Positions 1-8,792 are shown, numbered from the stretch's first letter. The stretch is DNA of 64,000 nt from Litchfieldella xinjiangensis (GCF_000759345.1 NZ_JPZL01000001.1:1488001-1552000); one strand, 5' to 3'. A program made the numbers and translations. The notes: generated by a model from the letters alone, not told the origin.

Positions 1-1686
1 CTGCACCTCGATGGTCGCGGTATCGGCCACGTAATTGGGACCACGGCGACTGCGCAGGTCGGTCATGGTGAAGTTGTAGCCCGCCACCTCGACGCTCTGG
101 CCCGGCGTCATGCGAACGTTGCGTTCGATACTGTAGTTGGAGACCACCGCGACACCGATGATAGTCACGGCCACTCCCAGGTGTCCCAACAACATGCCCC
201 AGTAGGCGAGCGACAGTTTGCGTAGCCCTGCTCCGAACGAACTGGCATGACGGGTCTTGTCATAGATATCGCGCAGCATGGGCAGAACGATCCACAACGC
301 AGCCACCACCCCCAGCGATACCCACAGATTCCATTCGCCGGCGTACAGCAACGGCGCCACGATGCCGATCACCAACGCCGCCACCCCTGCCAGGGCCAGG
401 CGCCGGAACAGGTCGCGTCCCGACATGCGCTTCCAGCGCGCGCTGGGACCCAGGCCCATGAAAATACACAGGATCACTGTCAACGGCACGAACAGGGCAT
501 TGAAGTACGGTGGGCCCACGCTGATCTTGCCCAGGCCCAGGGCATCGAGGATCAAGGGGTAGACGGTGCCCATCAGCACGGTCACCGTCATGATCACCAG
601 CAGGATGTTGTTGATCAGCAGCAGGGCATCGCGCGACAACCAGTTGAAGCCCACGGCGTGACTGACCCGAGGCGCACGTAACGCGAAAACGAGCAGTGAG
701 GCGCCGACGGTGATACCCAGCAGCATCAGGATGAAGAAGCCGCGCGACGGGTCGTTGGCGAAGGCATGAACCGACGTGAGCACGCCCGAGCGCACCAGGA
801 ACGTGCCCAGCAGGGATAACGAAAACGTGGTGATGGCCAGCAAGACCGTCCAGCTCTTGAACGAGCCACGCTTTTCGGTAACCGCCAGCGAGTGCAACAG
901 CGCAGTCCCGGCCAGCCAGGGCAGCAACGAGGCGTTCTCCACCGGGTCCCAGAACCACCAACCGCCCCAGCCGAGTTCGTAATAGGCCCACCAGCTGCCC
1001 AGGGCGATGCCCACGGTCAGAAAGGCCCAGGCAATGTTGGTCCAGGGGCGCGCCCAACGCGTCCAGGCGGCATCCAGGCGACCGCCGAGTAGCGCGGCGA
1101 TGGCAAAGGCGAACACCACCGAGAAGCCGACATACCCCATGTAGAGCATCGGCGGATGGATCACCAGGCCGAAATCCTGAAGTAGCGGGTTGAGATCGGC
1201 GCCGTCCTGGGGAACCGAGGGTAGCGTACGCTCGAACGGGTTGGACGTGATCAGTACGAAAAGCAGGAAGCCGCTACTGACCAGACCCAAGACACCCAGC
1301 ACGCGCGCGACCATATCCTGGGGCAGGTTGCGCGAGAAGCGGCTGGCCGCGAAGCTCCAGCCGGCCAGCATCAAGCTCCATAGCAGTACCGAGCCCTCAT
1401 GGTTGCCCCACACGGCACTGAACTTGTAGTACCAGGGCAGCATCGAGTTGGAGTTGTTGGCCACGTTGGCCACGCTGAAGTCATCCAGCATGTAGCTCGT
1501 GGTCAGGCACAGGTAGGCGAAGGCCACGAACAGGAACTGCCCGCCTGCCATGGGGCGGGCGAAGGCCAGCCACAGGGGGCGACGCGTGGCAGCCCCGGCC
1601 AGCGGCACGACAGCCTGGACGATCGCCATGGCCAGGGCGATCACCAGCGCGAAGTGGCCGATCTCGGGGATCATCTGGATCAACAT
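1..1686 (-). CDS. ccmF: Cytochrome c heme lyase subunit CcmF (partial, C-terminus beyond the window)
   Basis: Inner-membrane component of the System I cytochrome c maturation lyase, which attaches heme delivered by holo-CcmE to apocytochromes in the periplasm. The leftward frame opens at the ATG at 1686 (MLIQMIPEIGHFAL) and stays open for 562 codons to the window edge; the family is about 640-670 residues, so roughly the last 80-100 are missing. Many hydrophobic segments are visible, and the tryptophan-rich heme-handling motif GWGGWWFWDPVEN lies near residues 237-250. It follows ccmE after 12 bases, so it is the sixth gene of ccmABCDEF. Overlapping open frames on both strands in this region are shadows. 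The identification is secure. Confidence 0.95.
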   Translation of the reverse strand, partial: MLIQMIPEIGHFALVIALAMAIVQAVVPLAGAATRRPLWLAFARPMAGGQFLFVAFAYLCLTTSYMLDDFSVANVANNSNSMLPWYYKFSAVWGNHEGSVLLWSLMLAGWSFAASRFSRNLPQDMVARVLGVLGLVSSGFLLFVLITSNPFERTLPSVPQDGADLNPLLQDFGLVIHPPMLYMGYVGFSVVFAFAIAALLGGRLDAAWTRWARPWTNIAWAFLTVGIALGSWWAYYELGWGGWWFWDPVENASLLPWLAGTALLHSLAVTEKRGSFKSWTVLLAITTFSLSLLGTFLVRSGVLTSVHAFANDPSRGFFILMLLGITVGASLLVFALRAPRVSHAVGFNWLSRDALLLINNILLVIMTVTVLMGTVYPLILDALGLGKISVGPPYFNALFVPLTVILCIFMGLGPSARWKRMSGRDLFRRLALAGVAALVIGIVAPLLYAGEWNLWVSLGVVAALWIVLPMLRDIYDKTRHASSFGAGLRKLSLAYWGMLLGHLGVAVTIIGVAVVSNYSIERNVRMTPGQSVEVAGYNFTMTDLRSRRGPNYVADTATIEVQ

Positions 1687-1698
1687 GGCATCTCCACT

Positions 1699-2208
1699 CT
1701 ACTCGGTCTTTTCGGCCTGTTCGCCATAGGATGCGTCGGCTTTTTTCTCGGCGCTGTATTCCGCGGCGTAGTCGGCCGGCGAGTACCCCGCCGCCTCCAG
1801 AGCCTCGGCCACTTCGCTGGGCATGTAGTTCTCGTCGTGCTTGGCAAGCACCTGATCGGCCCGCAGACGATTGTCCTCGCCCAGGCGACCGACCACCACC
1901 ACGCCCTGCCCCTCGCGGAACAGGTCGGGGAGGATCCCGCTGTACCTGACTTCCAGCTCCTCGACGTAATCGGTGATCACGAATTCGACATCCAGGCTGG
2001 CAGGATCGCGGGATACCGTACCCTCCTTGACCATCCCCCCTGCGCGAATCTGGCGGTCCACCGGCGCTTCGCCGTTGGCGATCTGGATCGGACTGAAGAA
2101 CAGGTTGATGTTCGAACGCAGGGCATACAAGGTCAGCCCCACGGCGATCGCCGCCAGGCAGACCAGGCCCAGGATGACGTACAGGCGCTGCTTGCGTTTA
2201 GGCCTCAT
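1699..2208 (-). CDS. ccmE: Periplasmic heme chaperone CcmE
   Basis: Carries heme covalently from the CcmABCD complex to the CcmF lyase. The 169-residue protein has a short cytoplasmic N-terminus (MRPKRKQRLY), one membrane anchor at about residues 9-28, and a periplasmic beta-barrel domain. The heme-binding HxxxY motif is seen as H124-DEN-Y128 (context LAKHDENYMP). The acidic, flexible C-terminus is typical. Its start overlaps the end of ccmD by 11 bases, indicating translational coupling. Confidence 0.95.
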   Translation of the reverse strand: MRPKRKQRLYVILGLVCLAAIAVGLTLYALRSNINLFFSPIQIANGEAPVDRQIRAGGMVKEGTVSRDPASLDVEFVITDYVEELEVRYSGILPDLFREGQGVVVVGRLGEDNRLRADQVLAKHDENYMPSEVAEALEAAGYSPADYAAEYSAEKKADASYGEQAEKTE

Positions 2209-2401
2209 TGACTTCGTTCCTCGATAACTCGCTCATGGCGCGGCGCTCGCGGCGCTTCAGATCGCGCAGCAGGCTGCGCCGTTCGAACCGGGCATGCAGT
2301 ACTGCGCCGACCATCAAGGCCGCCGTGACACACCAGGCCGCCCAGACATAGGGGGCATGCCCCCCCATCTGCAAAAACTCATTCAGGGAGTCGAAAGCCA
2401 T
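2198..2401 (-). CDS. ccmD: Heme exporter protein CcmD
   Basis: Small single-pass membrane protein (67 residues) that stabilises the CcmC-CcmE interaction and helps release holo-CcmE. The N-terminus [20 protein letters not shown] is typical of the family (phenylalanine-rich start, then GGHAPYVW leading into the membrane segment at about residues 17-37), followed by a basic cytoplasmic tail. The start overlaps the ccmC stop in an ATGA junction at 2398-2401, and the end overlaps ccmE. Confidence 0.9.
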   Translation of the reverse strand: MAFDSLNEFLQMGGHAPYVWAAWCVTAALMVGAVLHARFERRSLLRDLKRRERRAMSELSRNEVNEA

Positions 2402-3141
2402 CAGCCCTCCTCGCGTGCCAGGTCACGTACCCAGCGCTTGCTCGCCTCGCGACGCAGGATCTCGTTGCGGGTCCGCATCAGCGTCAAGGCGATAAAGAAA
2501 CAGTAGAACCCCAGCACCATCAACAGCAGCGGCCACCACATGTCGACCGGCATCGAAGGACGCGAGGTAAGGGTGAAGCTTGCCGGCTGGTGCAGGGTAT
2601 ACCACCAGTCGACCGAGTACTTGATGATCGGGATATTGATCACGCCGACCATGGCCAGCACCGAGGCCGCGCGCGAGCCACTGTCACGACTGGAGAATGC
2701 GCCACGCAGGGCAATGACGCCTAGATAGAGAAACAGTAGGATCAGCATCGAGGTCAGCCGCGCATCCCACATCCACCAGGTGCCCCAGGTCGGCACGCCC
2801 CAGACCGCCCCCGAGAACAAGGCAATGAAGGTCATCGCTGCGCCCAAGGGCGCCATCACCGCTGCCGCCATGTCGGCGACCTTGATCTTCCATACCAGAA
2901 AGACCAACCCGGACACGGCCAGGCCGACGAAGATCGACTGGGCCAGGAAGGCTGCCGGCACATGCACGTAGATGATACGGAAGCTGTTGCCCTGCTGGTA
3001 ATCGGCAGGCGCGAAGGCCAGGCCCCAGACGCTGCCTACGGCGATCAGGAGCACGGCAGCGATCCAGAACCACGGCTGCATGCGTGCGCTGATGCCGTAG
3101 AACCACTTGGGCGAGCCCAGCTTATGAATGAAGGCCCACAT
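2401..3141 (-). CDS. ccmC: Heme exporter protein CcmC
   Basis: Multi-pass inner-membrane protein that loads heme onto CcmE. The 246-residue product has six predicted membrane segments. The periplasmic WWD-type motif is visible as [13 protein letters not shown] near residues 119-131, and one conserved heme-ligand histidine lies in YVHVP (His60). It sits between ccmB (12-base gap) and ccmD (4-base overlap). Confidence 0.95.
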   Translation of the reverse strand: MWAFIHKLGSPKWFYGISARMQPWFWIAAVLLIAVGSVWGLAFAPADYQQGNSFRIIYVHVPAAFLAQSIFVGLAVSGLVFLVWKIKVADMAAAVMAPLGAAMTFIALFSGAVWGVPTWGTWWMWDARLTSMLILLFLYLGVIALRGAFSSRDSGSRAASVLAMVGVINIPIIKYSVDWWYTLHQPASFTLTSRPSMPVDMWWPLLLMVLGFYCFFIALTLMRTRNEILRREASKRWVRDLAREEG

Positions 3142-3153
3142 GACCGTTACCTC

Positions 3154-3870
3154 TCAACCATTGATACTGATGCGCAGTGCCGCAGCAATGCCCCAGGGTG
3201 CCAACATCAGCGCCAGCGATAGCAGGGCGCCGAGAATCGCCAGGTGGGCGGCGGCACCGTCGCCCAGGATGGCTGCCTGTACCGCCCCTGCGCCGAAGAT
3301 CAGCACCGGGATATACAGGGGAAGTACCAATAGTGACAGCAGTACGCCGCCGCGCGACAGGCCGACCGTCAGCGCTGCACCAATCGCGCCGATCAGGCTC
3401 AGGCTGGCGCTGCCCAGGGCCAACGAGATGGCCAATATCAGGTAGCTGCCGCCGGGCAGGCCCAGCATCAAGCCCAACAGCGGCGACATCAAGGCCAGCG
3501 GCAGCCCGGTCATCAGCCAGTGAACCGCCACCTTGGCCAGCACCAGCGCCGGGAGCGGCTGCGGTGCCAGCAATAACTGCTCCAGACTGCCATCGTCGTA
3601 GTCGGCACGAAACAGCGAGTCGAGCGACAGCAGCGTGGCCAGCAGGGCCGCCACCCACAATAACCCCGGCGCGATGGTGGTCAACAGGGCCGGTTCCGGC
3701 GAGATCCCCAACGGAAACAGAGTGATCACCAAGGCAAAGAAGACCAGGGGATTCATGATCTCGCTGCGTCGGCGAAGCATCAGGATCAGGTCGCGACGTA
3801 GCGTGGCCGCGACAGCGCCCCCCAAGCCACCCCGGGATTCCCGGATCGTCAGTGTGTCACTGCGTGGCAT
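3154..3870 (-). CDS. ccmB: Heme exporter protein CcmB
   Basis: Membrane subunit of the CcmAB ABC transporter, needed for ATP-dependent release of holo-CcmE from CcmC. The chosen start is the ATG at 3870 (MPRSDTLTIRESRGG), giving 238 residues; the frame is open a further 54 codons upstream, but those overlap ccmA and do not resemble the family. Six hydrophobic segments are visible, and the sequence around FRADYDDGSLEQLLLAP matches the conserved cytoplasmic region of CcmB. It overlaps the 3' end of ccmA by 14 bases. Confidence 0.92.
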   Translation of the reverse strand: MPRSDTLTIRESRGGLGGAVAATLRRDLILMLRRRSEIMNPLVFFALVITLFPLGISPEPALLTTIAPGLLWVAALLATLLSLDSLFRADYDDGSLEQLLLAPQPLPALVLAKVAVHWLMTGLPLALMSPLLGLMLGLPGGSYLILAISLALGSASLSLIGAIGAALTVGLSRGGVLLSLLVLPLYIPVLIFGAGAVQAAILGDGAAAHLAILGALLSLALMLAPWGIAAALRISING

Positions 3871-4513
3871 GACGCGCCCCCGTACCCAGAGGAATACGTC
3901 GTAGCTCTCCCAAAGGGGCCAGATCGTGATGCGTGGTAAGCAATACGCTACCGCCCCGTTGAGCATGGGCCAGTAGGCGCTGCTCGAGTTCGGCGACGCC
4001 CTCCCGGTCGATGGCGGTAAAGGGTTCGTCAAGCACCCATAAGGGACGCTGGATCAAGGCCAGACGCGCCAGAGCGATGCGCCTAAGCTGGCCCGCGGAC
4101 AACTGGGCGGCAGGAATGTCCTCGAACCCCGTCAGCCGAACACCGGCCAACGCCTGCATCCGCTCGGCCTCGTTGCCCTGCTCGCCTGCCAGGGCCTGGT
4201 ACCAGGCCAGGTTCTCGAGGGGTGTCAGCGCGGCTTTGACCCCCGGGGCGTGGCCCAGATAGAGCAGGTTGGCAAGAAAATCGACACGTACTCGGCGCAT
4301 CGGCTCGCCACACCAGAAGAGCTCCCCCTGATAATCGGCCAGTTGCCCCGACAGGATCTTGAGCAGTGTCGTCTTGCCGCTGCCATTGGGACCTTCGATG
4401 CGCACGATCTCTCCGGCGCCGATCTCGATGTCCAGATCGGTAAACAGCCAACGGTCGTCTCGTTCACATGCCAGGCGCCGCGCCTCTAGGCGGAAGGTCA
4501 CCGCACTCTCCAA
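3857..4513 (-). CDS. ccmA: Heme exporter ATP-binding protein CcmA
   Basis: ATPase subunit of the CcmAB complex in cytochrome c maturation and first gene of the leftward ccm operon. The 218-residue protein has a Walker A motif GPNGSGKTT (residues 41-49), an ABC signature LSAGQ (138-142), Walker B LWVLDEP (158-164) and a switch histidine in TTHHDL. The compact length with no membrane domain is normal for CcmA. Confidence 0.95.
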   Translation of the reverse strand: MESAVTFRLEARRLACERDDRWLFTDLDIEIGAGEIVRIEGPNGSGKTTLLKILSGQLADYQGELFWCGEPMRRVRVDFLANLLYLGHAPGVKAALTPLENLAWYQALAGEQGNEAERMQALAGVRLTGFEDIPAAQLSAGQLRRIALARLALIQRPLWVLDEPFTAIDREGVAELEQRLLAHAQRGGSVLLTTHHDLAPLGELRRIPLGTGARHATQ

Positions 4514-4642
4514 ACCGGGGATTCGCCGGCACTTTACATGGAATTAACAGGCCCCGCCAGACACGGCGGCTGCGTCAGCGGGTCGCATACAGGCCGCGCC
4601 ATGTCTAGGCTTGCGGCGTTGAGAGCAACACCTAACATCGCC

Positions 4643-4678
4643 TTGCCATGCCCCTGCGAGTGCTGTAAATATCAACAG
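4643..4678 (+). promoter_or_regulatory. SOS (LexA) box over the promoter of the S24 peptidase gene
   Basis: CTGT at 4663-4666, eight bases, then ACAG at 4675-4678: an exact match to the CTGT-N8-ACAG core of the gammaproteobacterial LexA operator. A possible -35 TTGCCA lies at 4643-4648, 17 bases before a weak -10 TAAATA (4666-4671), so the box would cover the -10 region. The peptidase start codon is 36 bases downstream. The rest of the 4514-4714 spacer shows nothing coding. Confidence 0.7.
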
Positions 4679-4714
4679 GTCTCCATGCGCCCCGATTCCC
4701 TCGAGGAAGAGCCC

Positions 4715-5185
4715 ATGTCGCATACCGCTGCGCATTATCTGCAACGTATTGCCAATCTGCCGCTTTCCGATGCCTGGGAAGCGATCGACGCCACCGACCT
4801 GATCGAAGTGCCCATGCTGGGGCGGGTCTCCGCTGGCTTGCCGATCGAAGCCTGTCCCGACCAGGCCAGCGTTCTCATTCCGTCCCGCATGGTACGCCGT
4901 AATACCTATGCCCTTCGGGTGTGCGGCAACTCGATGATCGACAGTAACATTCATGATGGCGACGTGATCATCATCGAACGCCAGGAGAGCGCCGAGAATG
5001 GCGAAACCGCCGTGGTCCTGATCAACAGCCAGGAAGTCACGCTCAAGAAGCTGTATATCGAGAAATCGGGGGTGCGCCTGCAGCCGGCCAACGAGAGCAT
5101 GCCGCCGATCTATCTGAAAAACGATGACATACAGGTGCTGGGACTGGTCATGGGTGTGATGCGCCAGCCTGCCACGGCTGCCTGA
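4715..5185 (+). CDS. LexA/UmuD-like S24 peptidase lacking a DNA-binding domain
   Basis: A 156-residue protein equivalent to the C-terminal self-cleavage domain of LexA. Visible are an Ala-Gly cleavage site in GRVSAGLP (Ala40-Gly41), the nucleophile Ser73 in CGNSMIDSNIHDGD, and the general base Lys111 in EVTLKKLY, at nearly the LexA spacing (38 against 37). The N-terminus (MSHTAAHYLQRIANLPLSDA) is too short for the LexA winged helix. The ATG at 4715 is preceded by GAGGAAGAG; the longer open frame upstream runs through the SOS box and is rejected. The yigZ start codon overlaps its stop. It could be a UmuD-like translesion accessory or a decoy substrate for RecA co-protease; there is no umuC next to it. 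Catalytic identity is firm, role unknown. Confidence 0.85.
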   Translation: MSHTAAHYLQRIANLPLSDAWEAIDATDLIEVPMLGRVSAGLPIEACPDQASVLIPSRMVRRNTYALRVCGNSMIDSNIHDGDVIIIERQESAENGETAVVLINSQEVTLKKLYIEKSGVRLQPANESMPPIYLKNDDIQVLGLVMGVMRQPATAA

Positions 5186-5802
5186 TGGCCTATCCGATTC
5201 CTCGATTGGCCGATGGCGAGTGGCAGGAAACCACGCTCGAGATCGAACGCAGCCGCTTCATTACCTGGACCTGCCACGCCGAACGGGCGGCCGATTTCGA
5301 GGCCGTGCTGGCATCGGCACGCGCCGCGCATCCCGCTGCCAGCCATCATTGCAGCGCCTTCATTGCCGGGCCACCGGGCGAGCAGCAGGCGATCGGTTTT
5401 TCGGATGATGGCGAACCGGGAGGAACGGCCGGTCGCCCCATGTACCAGGTGCTCGAAGGCTCGGGCCTGGGCCAGGTCGGCTGCGTGGTGATTCGTTACT
5501 TCGGCGGCATCAAGCTCGGCACCGGCGGCCTGGCGCGGGCCTATTCCCAGGCCGTCGCCCAAGCGCTCGATACGCTACAAACGTGCCTGTTCACACCGCG
5601 CTCTCATTGCCAGCTGGCACTCGATTTCGCCGGCGAATCCGAAGCCAGGGCATGGCTCGAGTCGCGCAACGTGCAGGTGACAGCAGCCGACTATGGCGCC
5701 AACGGGGTCATACTGACCCTGGCCTGGCCGGACGATATGCCACGCGAGCTGGCGCCACTCGAGGCCCGCCTGCGTGGCCAGGTCGCGTGGCACACGCCCT
5801 GA
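5185..5802 (+). CDS. yigZ: YigZ/IMPACT family protein
   Basis: The 205-residue protein has the UPF0029 N-terminal domain with the family signature FSDDGEPGGTAGRPM (near residues 72-86) and VIRYFGGIKLGTGGLARAY (near residues 102-120), followed by a DUF1949-like ferredoxin-fold domain. Relatives are linked to translation control (IMPACT/YIH1), but the bacterial role is unsettled. ATG overlaps the TGA of the S24 peptidase gene (TGATG at 5183-5187), so the two are coupled and probably share the SOS promoter. Confidence 0.9.
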   Translation: MAYPIPRLADGEWQETTLEIERSRFITWTCHAERAADFEAVLASARAAHPAASHHCSAFIAGPPGEQQAIGFSDDGEPGGTAGRPMYQVLEGSGLGQVGCVVIRYFGGIKLGTGGLARAYSQAVAQALDTLQTCLFTPRSHCQLALDFAGESEARAWLESRNVQVTAADYGANGVILTLAWPDDMPRELAPLEARLRGQVAWHTP

Positions 5803-5903
5803 TGCTAACGGGCTGGTAATATAGCGCTGCCAAGGCTACCCCACCGATCTCGGGTGGCCAGGGTAATCGATTGATAAAACTATTCGTCTGCTCTGAGGCT
5901 GAC

Positions 5904-6479
5904 ATGTCACAAGCGCCCCATGCCCCCTTGTTCTGGGCTTTCCTGCGTATCGGCCTGCTCGGCTTTGGCGGCGGGCCCTCCATGATCCCCCTGGTACGCC
6001 AGGAAGTGGTAACGCGTCATGGCTGGATGGATGACGAGGCATTCGCCGATGTCCTCGCCATTGCCAATACCCTGCCGGGACCGATTGCCACCAAGATGCC
6101 GGGGTATATCGGCTATCGGGTGGGCGGGATCAGCGGTTGCTGTATCGCCCTGCTCGCCACGATCGGCCCCACTATCGTTGCCATGATTGCGCTGCTCGGA
6201 TTGTTCACCCGCTATCGCGACGTCGGCTGGATACACGGCATGGGCCAAGGCGTGATTCCGGTCGTCATGGTCATGATGGCGCAGCTCACCTGGGATTTTG
6301 GGAATAAATCGCGCCTGGCGCTGGGGTGGTGGGTGGCCTTGGCGATGGCAGCGGTCGCCGGTGGGCTGATCTATTGGTTGGGCGTACATCCGGGCTGGGT
6401 CATCGGTGCGCTGCTGCTCGCCGCGCTCCTGAGTCCCCGCACGCTGCCCGACAACAAGGCCAAGGAGACCTCGCGGTGA
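5904..6479 (+). CDS. Chromate transporter family protein, first half (ChrA domain)
   Basis: A short-chain CHR family membrane protein of 191 residues from the ATG at 5904 (MSQAPHAPLFWAFLRIG), which has GAGG upstream; an in-frame ATG 11 codons earlier lacks a good ribosome site. Hallmark motifs are FLRIGLLGFGGGPSMIPLVRQEVV-like (residues 13-36) and ANTLPGPIATKMPGYIGY. Members move chromate or sulfate-like anions. In this family two half-size proteins encoded in tandem replace one long ChrA. Confidence 0.85.
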   Translation: MSQAPHAPLFWAFLRIGLLGFGGGPSMIPLVRQEVVTRHGWMDDEAFADVLAIANTLPGPIATKMPGYIGYRVGGISGCCIALLATIGPTIVAMIALLGLFTRYRDVGWIHGMGQGVIPVVMVMMAQLTWDFGNKSRLALGWWVALAMAAVAGGLIYWLGVHPGWVIGALLLAALLSPRTLPDNKAKETSR

Positions 6480-7006
6480 TCTACTGGCAGCTCTTCCTCG
6501 CCTTTTTCATTCCCAACATCATCGGCTACGGCGGTGGTCCCGCCATCATTCCCCTGATCGAGAATGAGGTCGTCGGCCGCTACGGCTGGATGGGCGCTCA
6601 GGAATTCGCCGAGACACTGGCTCTGGGCAACGCCCTGCCCAGCCCCATCGCGACCAAGATGGCCGGTTACATCGGCTATGACGTCGCGGGCATCGCCGGC
6701 GCAGTCGTCGCGGTATTCGCCACGGTCGTGCCCTCGCTTCTGTTGATGCTGGGCGCGCTGGGGCTACTCTACCGCCATCGCGACTCGCCGCGGGTCAAGC
6801 GTATGAGCCAGTGGGTTCGCCCGGTGATCGCGGTGATGATGGGCTGGCTGACCTTCAGCTTCCTGAGCGAAGGACTCGAGAATGCCGGCGTGATCCACAT
6901 GGTCATCATTACCGTTGCATCAGGCCTCGCGCTGCTGCGCTTCAATGTCCATCCCGCCTTCGTCGTCCTTGCCGCCCTGGTTTATGGCGGCCTGTTCCTG
7001 GGCTAA
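6476..7006 (+). CDS. Chromate transporter family protein, second half (ChrA domain)
   Basis: Partner of the preceding CHR half-protein. The start is the GTG at 6476, which overlaps the upstream stop as GTGA and has AAGGAG at 6462-6467; the frame is open upstream, but that part shadows the first gene. The 176-residue product repeats the domain: FFIPNIIGYGGGPAIIPLIE and GNALPSPIATKMAGYIGYD. The two halves presumably form a heterodimeric transporter. Substrate (chromate or another oxyanion) cannot be decided from sequence. Confidence 0.85.
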   Translation: MIYWQLFLAFFIPNIIGYGGGPAIIPLIENEVVGRYGWMGAQEFAETLALGNALPSPIATKMAGYIGYDVAGIAGAVVAVFATVVPSLLLMLGALGLLYRHRDSPRVKRMSQWVRPVIAVMMGWLTFSFLSEGLENAGVIHMVIITVASGLALLRFNVHPAFVVLAALVYGGLFLG

Positions 7007-7098
7007 GCCCCCGGTGGCAGCGCCCTTGCAGAAACGCAGCTAACAGGCCCGCAGGTCCAGTGACATGGAAGGAAAACAGACCAACAAGGAGAAGCGCC

Positions 7099-8706
7099 AT
7101 GCACCATGATCCACTCTACTATCCCGGCCCTTCCCGGCGCATGGTGACCTACGGCAGCCGCGGCATGGTCGCCACGTCACAATCGCTGGCGTCCCAGGCG
7201 GGCATGGACATACTCAAGCGCGGTGGCAATGCGGTGGATGCCGCCATCGCCACGGCCGCCGCACTGACCGTGGTCGAGCCGACCTCCAATGGCCTGGGGA
7301 GCGATGCGTTTGCCATCGTCTGGATCGATGGCAAGCTCCACGGGCTCAATGCCAGTGGTCCTGCCCCCCAGGGCTTGAGCGTCGATGGAGTGAAAGGATT
7401 GGGCCACGAACAGATGCCCAAGCACGGCCTGCTACCGGTCACCGTTCCCGGCGCCCCCGCTGCGTGGTCTGCACTCTCGCAGCGCTTCGGCAGACTCCCA
7501 TTCGACGAACTGCTGTTACCCGCCATCGACCTTGCCGAGCGGGGATTCGCGGTATCGCCCGTGGTTCATCAGATGTGGGACGAGGCTTTCCATGAATACA
7601 GGAGCTATGCCGAGGCCGTCTTCGCCCCCTGGTTCGAGACCTTCGCACCCGCGGGCCGGGCGCCGCAGCCCGGCGAGCTATGGCGCTCACCCGATCATGC
7701 CCGCACGCTGCGCGCGATTGCCGCCAGTCATTCCGACGCGTTTTATCGCGGCGAATTGGCCGAAACGATCGATGCCTTCTTTCGCGAGCATGGTGGATTC
7801 CTGCGCAAGGAGGATCTCGCCGCCTATGCCCCCGAGTGGGTCGAACCGGTCGCCGTCCGCTACCGCGACCATGACATCTGGGAGCTACCGCCCAACGGCT
7901 GCGGCCTGATCGCCCTGCAGGCTCTGGGAATGCTCGAGATATTGGGTCCGGACGGCTGCGATCCCGTCGAGACGCTGCATCGTCGCATCGAGGCCACCAA
8001 ACTCGCATATGTCGATGGGCTTCGCCATATCACCGACCCCGGCGCAATGGGGCCAAGCGTCGATGACATGCTGACCCCCGCCTACCTCGCCGAGCGTGCT
8101 GGCTTGATCGGGGAGCAAGCCCTGGACCCCGTCCACGGCAACCCGATCCGGGGCGGCACGGTGTATCTCGCCACCGCCGATGGCGACGGCAACATGGTTT
8201 CGTTCATACAGAGCAACTTCAAGAACTTTGGCTCGGGCATCGTGGTGCCCGGCACGGGCATCAGCTTGCAGAATCGGGGCTGGTCGTTCTCTCTCGATCC
8301 CGCCCATGCCAATGTCCTGGCCCCCGGTAAACGGCCTTATCACACCATCATTCCCGGGTTCATTACCCGCCAGGGAAAAGCGTTGGGGCCGTTCGGGGTC
8401 ATGGGTGGCTTCATGCAGCCGCAGGGTCACGTGCAGGTCGTCAGCGCGATGCTCGACGACGGCCTGAACCCACAGGCGGCCCTGGACCTGCCTCGCTGGC
8501 AATGGGTCGCAGGCAAGACCGTGGAGGTCGAGCCCGACTTTCCCGACCACCTGGCCCAGGCATTGATGCGACGTGGCCATACCCTCGTGAAGCGCGCCGA
8601 CTCACTGAGCTTCGGCCGCGGCCAGATCATCGTCCGCGATCATGACAGTGGCGTGCTGTGCGCCGGTACCGAACCACGCACGGATGGCACCGCTGCGGCC
8701 TGGTGA
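7099..8706 (+). CDS. Gamma-glutamyltransferase family protein
   Basis: N-terminal nucleophile hydrolase homologous to gamma-glutamyltranspeptidase and cephalosporin acylase, normally self-cleaved into two chains. Start ATG 7099 (MHHDPLYYPGPSRRMV) follows AAGGAG and gives 535 residues; the frame remains open upstream, overlapping the chrA-like gene. Features are GGNAVDAAIATAAALTVVEP near residues 40-60 and the presumed autoprocessing nucleophile Thr354 in RGGTVYLATADGDGNMVS. No signal peptide is evident, so it is probably cytoplasmic, unlike periplasmic Ggt. Substrate is uncertain. Confidence 0.88.
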   Translation: MHHDPLYYPGPSRRMVTYGSRGMVATSQSLASQAGMDILKRGGNAVDAAIATAAALTVVEPTSNGLGSDAFAIVWIDGKLHGLNASGPAPQGLSVDGVKGLGHEQMPKHGLLPVTVPGAPAAWSALSQRFGRLPFDELLLPAIDLAERGFAVSPVVHQMWDEAFHEYRSYAEAVFAPWFETFAPAGRAPQPGELWRSPDHARTLRAIAASHSDAFYRGELAETIDAFFREHGGFLRKEDLAAYAPEWVEPVAVRYRDHDIWELPPNGCGLIALQALGMLEILGPDGCDPVETLHRRIEATKLAYVDGLRHITDPGAMGPSVDDMLTPAYLAERAGLIGEQALDPVHGNPIRGGTVYLATADGDGNMVSFIQSNFKNFGSGIVVPGTGISLQNRGWSFSLDPAHANVLAPGKRPYHTIIPGFITRQGKALGPFGVMGGFMQPQGHVQVVSAMLDDGLNPQAALDLPRWQWVAGKTVEVEPDFPDHLAQALMRRGHTLVKRADSLSFGRGQIIVRDHDSGVLCAGTEPRTDGTAAAW

Positions 8707-8742
8707 TGCTTGCTTACATCACGTAATGCGAAATATGGAAAC

Positions 8743-8772
8743 GAGAAAAGGCGCCAGTTGGCGCCTTTTCTC
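8743..8772. terminator. Bidirectional rho-independent terminator between ggt-like gene and oadB
   Basis: A perfect 13-base inverted repeat, GAGAAAAGGCGCC (8743-8755) and its complement (8760-8772), around an AGTT loop. The A and T tracts inside the outer stem give a U tract in both directions, so it can end both convergent transcripts. Confidence 0.85.
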
Positions 8773-8792
8773 ATGAGAGCCTTACTAAAGGC

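Noticed and set aside
4538..4714. 59-codon N-terminal extension of the S24 peptidase
   Set aside because: The extension crosses the SOS box and does not resemble a LexA winged helix; the ATG at 4715 has a strong ribosome site.
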